The notes under the pieces were generated by a model. The model was not told where the DNA came from, did not search any database, and saw nothing but the letters and a program-made list of their open reading frames with translations. Of a stretch of DNA of 8,359 bases, positions 7,032 to 8,359 are shown one piece after another; positions within the stretch are counted from its first letter, which is position 1, and each line of letters begins with the position of its first letter. A program made the translations under genes and the position numbers. The stretch is from JBBDSU01 sp040904825 (GTDB lineage: Bacteria > Actinomycetota > Nitriliruptoria > Nitriliruptorales > Nitriliruptoraceae), in assembly GCA_040904825.1 (NCBI GenBank), contig JBBDSU010000032.1, positions 1-8,359 of the forward strand, in the 5' to 3' direction.

Positions 7032-7103
7032 GCCGGCGACATATCCGGCCTCGACCGGGACGATCTTGCCGGCGACATATCCGGCCTCGACCGGGACGAT
7101 CTC
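7032..7103. repeat. 36-bp tandem direct repeat, two copies
   Basis: Copies at 7032-7067 and 7068-7103 match at 35 of 36 positions; the only difference is the last base (T or C). Each begins GCCGGCGACATATCCGGCC. The length is a multiple of three, so an open frame on the - strand reads a repeated 12-residue segment (IVPVEAGYVAG core). There are only two adjacent copies and no spacer, so it is not a CRISPR array. Confidence 0.95.
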
Positions 7104-7179
7104 GCCGCACACGCATCAGGTGACTGCTCGCTGGCACTCGCAAGGTTGAGCCTGGTCGGCTCATTTGCTTGAAGGTCGC

Positions 7180-7206
7180 CTTGCACTCGCAGGGTGCGAT
7201 TGCTAG
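7180..7206. promoter_or_regulatory. Second, degenerate CIRCE-like operator covering the promoter
   Basis: CTTGCACTC, nine bases, then GATTGCTAG has the same 9-9-9 geometry as CIRCE. Each arm differs from the downstream perfect copy at one position (8/9 and 8/9). The left arm includes the -35 hexamer and the right arm runs into the -10, so a bound repressor would occlude the promoter directly. Its centre is 34 bp from that of the perfect site. Binding by HrcA is inferred. Confidence 0.6.
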
Positions 7207-7209
7207 TTT
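7181..7209 (+). promoter_or_regulatory. Predicted sigma-70-type promoter of groESL
   Basis: A -35-like TTGCAC (7181-7186) and a -10-like TAGTTT (7204-7209) are separated by 17 bases, and the -10 is preceded by TGC, an extended -10. The hexamers are weak matches, but the spacing, the TG motif and the CIRCE immediately downstream fit a housekeeping promoter under HrcA control. Transcription would start near 7216, inside the perfect CIRCE, leaving a leader of about 195 nt. Confidence 0.65.
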
Positions 7210-7213
7210 CGCT

Positions 7214-7240
7214 CTAGCACTCGAACTAGGAGAGTGCTAG
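7214..7240. promoter_or_regulatory. CIRCE operator (HrcA binding site) of groESL
   Basis: CTAGCACTC (7214-7222), the nine-base spacer GAACTAGGA, then GAGTGCTAG (7232-7240) is a perfect 9-9-9 inverted repeat. It differs from the CIRCE consensus TTAGCACTC-N9-GAGTGCTAA only at the outermost base of each arm, and those changes compensate each other. It lies over the predicted transcription start, as usual for groESL operons repressed by HrcA and induced by heat. hrcA is not in this window. Confidence 0.95.
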
Positions 7241-7382
7241 CCGTTCGTCGACCGGCTCACGGCACCGTCTGGGTGCCTCACGAGCAACGACGGCGGACGA
7301 TATTTCCCATCGTTAACCAACGGTGAGACCCGCGCGGCCACCAGCGGTCGCGCACCGACCAACGGTCGGCCGCGCACGCGGT

Positions 7383-7397
7383 CGCACCACGATCACG
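7383..7397 (+). repeat. 15-nt leader repeat, groES copy
   Basis: CGCACCACGATCACG ends 13 bases before the groES start and abuts the groES Shine-Dalgarno. It is identical to 7756-7770 before groEL. Role unknown. Confidence 0.9.
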
Positions 7398-7399
7398 CA

Positions 7400-7406
7400 G
7401 GGAGGG
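7400..7406 (+). promoter_or_regulatory. Shine-Dalgarno of groES
   Basis: GGGAGGG lies 4-5 nt before TTG 7411 and supports this non-ATG start. Confidence 0.8.
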
Positions 7407-7410
7407 CACG

Positions 7411-7719
7411 TTGGCCACCGCAAGCCAGGTCAAGATTAAGCCTCTCGAGGACCGCGTCCTCGTCACACTCGACGAGAACGAGCAGACGACCGCCTCTGGG
7501 CTGGTCATCCCCGACACCGCCAAAGAGAAGCCCCAGCAGGGCTCTGTTGTGGCTGTTGGACCGGGGAAGCGCTCGGACACCACCGGAGATGTCATCCCAC
7601 TGGATGTCAAAAAAGGTGACACAGTCCTGTTCTCGAAATACGGCGGCACCGAGGTAAAGGTCGAAGGCCAGGATTATCTGATCCTGTCCGCTCGCGACAT
7701 CCTCGCCGTCATCGGCTAA
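7411..7719 (+). CDS. groES: GroES, 10-kDa co-chaperonin
   Basis: GroES forms the heptameric lid on the GroEL ring and closes the folding chamber in an ATP-dependent cycle in the cytoplasm. The product is 102 residues, slightly longer than the common 95-100. It shows KIKPLEDRVLV (8-18), the GroEL-binding mobile loop around NEQTTASGLVIPDTAK (23-38) with the hydrophobic tripeptide LVI (31-33), GSVVAVGPG (44-52), VKKGDTVLFSKYGGTEVK (66-83) and the terminal DYLILSARDILAVIG. The start is TTG 7411, well placed after GGGAGGG; the residues after it (MATASQVKIKP) match family N-termini. It is expressed from the CIRCE-controlled promoter with groEL, 66 bases downstream. Confidence 0.97.
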   Translation: MATASQVKIKPLEDRVLVTLDENEQTTASGLVIPDTAKEKPQQGSVVAVGPGKRSDTTGDVIPLDVKKGDTVLFSKYGGTEVKVEGQDYLILSARDILAVIG

Positions 7720-7755
7720 CCGACAGCGACTGCAATCGGCCTCAACTGACGAGGC

Positions 7756-7770
7756 CGCACCACGATCACG
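7756..7770 (+). repeat. 15-nt leader repeat, groEL copy
   Basis: CGCACCACGATCACG is identical to 7383-7397. It directly abuts the groEL Shine-Dalgarno AGGAGG (7771-7776), in the same relative place as the groES copy. Confidence 0.9.
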
Positions 7771-7776
7771 AGGAGG
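7771..7776 (+). promoter_or_regulatory. Shine-Dalgarno of groEL
   Basis: AGGAGG lies 9 nt before ATG 7786. It is the canonical hexamer and supports strong independent initiation on the groEL cistron. Confidence 0.85.
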
Positions 7777-7785
7777 AACCACCGC

Positions 7786-8359
7786 ATGGCGAAGATCCTC
7801 AGCTTCAGCGAGGACGCGCGCCGACGCCTTGAAAAGGGCGTCAACAAGCTCGCGGACGCCGTCAAGGTGACGCTCGGCCCTAAGGGCCGCAACGTCGTCA
7901 TCGACAAGAAGTGGGGCGCACCCACCATTACCAAGGACGGTGTCACCGTTGCTCGCGAGATCGAGCTCGAAGACCCCTACGAGAACATGGGCGCCCAGCT
8001 CGCAAAGGAAGTTGCAACCAAGACGAACGATGTCGCTGGTGACGGTACGACCACCGCGACCGTGCTGGCTCAGGCCATCGTCAAAGAAGGCCTGCGCAAC
8101 GTCGCAGCAGGCGCCAACCCGATGCTGCTCAAGCGCGGCATCGACAAGGCCGTCCAGAACGTCGTGGACGAGATCGCGTCCCAGGCTCGTGACATCGAGA
8201 CCCAGGACGAGATTGCCCAGATTGCGTCCATCTCCGCCAACAACGACACCACGATCGGCAAGATCCTTGCCGACGCGATGGACAAGGTTGGCAAGGATGG
8301 CGTGATCACCGTCGAGGAGTCGCAGACCTTCGGCATGGAACTCGACTTCGTCGAGGGCA
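7786..8359 (+). CDS. groEL: GroEL, 60-kDa chaperonin (5' part, cut by window end)
   Basis: GroEL is the ATP-driven tetradecameric protein-folding chamber. The first 191 residues of about 540 are present, covering the N-terminal equatorial and intermediate segments. Visible are ADAVKVTLGPKGRNVVIDKKWGAP (23-46), ITKDGVTVAREIELED (48-63; Asp51 corresponds to E. coli Asp52) and the nucleotide-binding GDGTTTATVLAQ (85-96; Asp86 corresponds to E. coli Asp87). ANPMLLKRGIDKAV and ASISANND follow, then the start of the apical domain (DGVITVEES...ELDFVEG). The frame is intact to the end of the window. Actinobacteria often carry two groEL genes; the one next to groES under CIRCE is usually groEL1, and the His-rich tail that would help identify it lies outside the window. 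Confidence 0.97.
   Translation, partial: MAKILSFSEDARRRLEKGVNKLADAVKVTLGPKGRNVVIDKKWGAPTITKDGVTVAREIELEDPYENMGAQLAKEVATKTNDVAGDGTTTATVLAQAIVKEGLRNVAAGANPMLLKRGIDKAVQNVVDEIASQARDIETQDEIAQIASISANNDTTIGKILADAMDKVGKDGVITVEESQTFGMELDFVEG

Larger units (their letters stand above)
6906..7410. other. Divergent intergenic region between hydrolase and groES
   Basis: This 505-base stretch holds no gene I can support. The part next to the hydrolase (6906-7031) has no clear promoter signal that I can see, though a - strand promoter for the hydrolase should lie here. Then come a 36-bp tandem duplication (7032-7103), the groESL promoter with two CIRCE-like operators (7180-7240) and a long leader. Frames open through parts of it show no conserved motifs. 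Confidence 0.7.
7241..7410 (+). promoter_or_regulatory. Hairpin-rich groES 5' leader
   Basis: The leader contains several stems. GGCACC-GTCTG-GGTGCC (7261-7277) is 6 bp with a 5-nt loop. A 7-bp stem with one wobble pair lies around CATCGTT-AACC-AACGGTG. CCGACC-AAC-GGTCGG (7355-7369) is 6 bp and may extend by 4 GC pairs across a small internal loop. The nonamer ACCA(A/G)CGGT occurs at 7316, 7340 and 7358. I recognise no known riboswitch; a thermosensor or RNA-stability role is only a possibility. Confidence 0.45.

Noticed and set aside
7032..7103. CRISPR repeats, because the unit is 36 bp
   Set aside because: The two copies are directly adjacent with no spacer, and there are no further copies or cas genes.
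6906..7112. N-terminal extension of the hydrolase to GTG 7112
   Set aside because: The extension consists of a duplicated 12-residue segment and Arg-rich low-complexity sequence, with no domain; ATG 6905 with GGGGA upstream gives a normal-sized family member.
6309..7172. A 287-codon open frame on the + strand antisense to the hydrolase
   Set aside because: It overlaps the well-supported hydrolase, has no recognisable motif, and long antisense frames are expected in GC-rich coding DNA.
7168..7191. HAIR element (HspR site, CTTGAGT-N7-ACTCAAG)
   Set aside because: CTTGAAG and ACTCGCA are present but mismatched, and the spacing is 10 rather than 7; the ACTC belongs to the degenerate CIRCE.

Overview
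The window is GC-rich and almost fully coding. It most likely comes from an actinomycete-type bacterium (Actinomycetota). Three things suggest this: the tsaE-tsaB-rimI-tsaD cluster lying near groES-groEL, an acetyltransferase with the layout of the actinobacterial DUF4081/GNAT proteins, and GTG/TTG starts with a CIRCE-controlled groESL promoter. A finer taxonomic placement is not supported. A run of exactly 100 N at 3911-4010 shows this is a draft scaffold, so the two halves are joined only by scaffolding.

Left half (1-3904, all + strand). The last 22 codons of an unidentified gene run into tsaE, tsaB, rimI, tsaD and a DUF4081-like GNAT acetyltransferase. Nearly every junction is an overlapping stop/start (GTGA, TGATG, ATGA, GTGA), so this looks like one translationally coupled operon. 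TsaE, TsaB and TsaD are three of the four bacterial proteins that make N6-threonylcarbamoyladenosine (t6A) at A37 of ANN-decoding tRNAs; TsaC is not here. RimI acetylates a protein N-terminus, classically that of ribosomal protein S18.

Middle (4011-6905). After the gap comes a complete rmlA-type glucose-1-phosphate thymidylyltransferase on the + strand with no other dTDP-rhamnose genes beside it. It converges on a - strand CocE/NonD (peptidase S15-type) alpha/beta-hydrolase with a recognisable Ser-Asp-His triad.

Right part (6906-8359). A 505-base divergent intergenic region separates the hydrolase from groES and the first 191 codons of groEL. It carries a 36-bp tandem duplication, a promoter with an extended -10, a perfect CIRCE operator (9-9-9), a second degenerate CIRCE exactly covering the promoter, and a long, hairpin-rich groES leader. 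An identical 15-nt string sits directly before the Shine-Dalgarno of both groES and groEL.

The genes themselves are familiar. The less ordinary signals are in the groESL control region, in low-complexity extensions of TsaE and RimI, and in a degenerate acetyl-CoA loop in the DUF4081-like protein. I see no mobile element, CRISPR array, tRNA or rRNA.
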